A program made the position numbers and the translations under genes. Below, one piece after another: positions 63,712-64,000 of a DNA stretch of 64,000 nt. The number at the start of each line of letters is the position of its first letter. The stretch's first letter is position 1. Source of the DNA: Sphingomonas sp. AX6 (GTDB lineage Bacteria > Pseudomonadota > Alphaproteobacteria > Sphingomonadales > Sphingomonadaceae). Under the pieces are notes generated by a model that worked only from the letters and a program-made list of their open reading frames with translations, was not told where the DNA came from and ran no database searches. The DNA is taken from the NCBI RefSeq assembly GCF_902506605.1, contig NZ_LR733979.1, positions 1,499,712-1,563,711 of the forward strand. Direction: 5' to 3'.

Positions 63712-64000
63712 TCAGGGGGTTGGGCGCGGCCTCCGCACGCTGCCAAACACATAGAGGGCAAGCCCGCTCCAGATCAGCGCAAAACAGATGATGTGCGACA
63801 GCGTCATGACTTCGCCGAACACCGTGATCGCCAGCAAAAACTGCAGCGTCGGTGCCAGATATTGCAGCAAGCCCAACGTCGAATAGGGCAGCAACCGCGC
63901 CGCGCCCGCGAACAGCAGCAGCGGCACCGCGGTCACCGCGCCCGCCAGCACCAGCAACCCGGTCATCCCCGCCGCATCGCCGAAGATCAGCGCATCGCTG
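63712..64000 (-). CDS. rarD: EamA-family transporter RarD (partial, N-terminal part outside window)
   Basis: C-terminal 95 residues of a drug/metabolite transporter. SDALIFGDAAGMTGLLVLAGAVTAVPLLLF and YSTLGLLQYLAPTLQFLLAITVFGE are the RarD signature, ending with a short Arg/Pro tail. The gene continues past the window edge. It is 47 bases from the argS start, on the same strand. Confidence 0.9.
   Translation of the reverse strand, partial: SDALIFGDAAGMTGLLVLAGAVTAVPLLLFAGAARLLPYSTLGLLQYLAPTLQFLLAITVFGEVMTLSHIICFALIWSGLALYVFGSVRRPRPTP

Overview
The window is a stretch of chromosome from a sphingomonad (Alphaproteobacteria, Sphingomonadaceae, Sphingomonas-like). The signs are high GC with dense short-spaced operons, a serine palmitoyltransferase of exactly 420 residues with the key residues of the Sphingomonas paucimobilis enzyme in register, a complete ceramide gene cluster, the alphaproteobacterial general stress response (GSR) locus (ecfG, phyR, nepR, phyP), and separate petA/petB/petC genes. 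No prophage, insertion sequence, CRISPR array or plasmid function was seen; almost everything is core chromosome. The main non-coding decoration is several families of palindromic intergenic repeats.

Layout. 1-2.5 kb: HD-domain protein (partial) and a LytS/LytR-type two-component pair. 2.5-9.2 kb: rplY, pth, a low-GC secreted protein, a 2OG-Fe(II) oxygenase, ychF, a lipoprotein, an NPP-type phosphodiesterase lipoprotein and a MaoC hydratase. 9.2-13.3 kb (minus): an Arg-rich lipoprotein with a GSR promoter, apt, and the cytochrome bc1 operon petABC. 13.5-20.6 kb: trmL, the biotin operon bioFDA, a DUF1178-nitrilase-grxC-comF run, a methyltransferase and a NUDIX hydrolase. 20.7-21.2 kb: two orphan Flp pilins. 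21.2-25 kb (minus): small membrane protein, 598-residue exported protein, xerD, accA. 25.1-29.5 kb: aroK-aroB-DUF2256, then DUF423, a CPA2 antiporter and an IscU-like scaffold. 29.5-33.9 kb: LacI regulator, tRNA-Ser(CGA), hspQ, rplU-rpmA, GNAT, and an XRE regulator/membrane protein pair with a twin palindromic operator. 34-35.5 kb: a ferritin-like 'metal-dependent hydrolase' gene broken by one in-frame TGA, next to a TetR regulator.

35.8-45.1 kb is a long plus-strand run: obgE-proB-cerR-acp-spt, then lptF-lptG, a four-histidine-box fatty acid hydroxylase and a GNAT-fold ceramide synthase. Spt condenses serine with an acyl thioester (probably on the dedicated ACP), the synthase adds the amide acyl chain, CerR reduces the keto group, and the hydroxylase can decorate the product. 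LptF/LptG lying inside this cluster fits the known replacement of LPS by glycosphingolipid in sphingomonads and suggests that this Lpt bridge carries sphingolipid.

45.1-51.8 kb: small exported protein, xth, erpA-like gene, an M23 peptidase, bcp and glnE. 51.9-56.2 kb is the GSR locus: ecfG, a 44-residue membrane protein and phyR on the minus strand, diverging from nepR and phyP. Directly after phyP is a textbook EcfG promoter followed by two perfect or near-perfect stem-loops with C-rich 18-nt loops and a U-tract: a strong candidate for a GsrN-type stress small RNA. An entericidin gene follows. 56.2-63.7 kb (minus): argS-SPOR-nagZ-(GFA)-scpA-scpB-tatA-tatB-tatC, a cell-envelope/chromosome segregation/Tat cluster. 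The window ends inside rarD.
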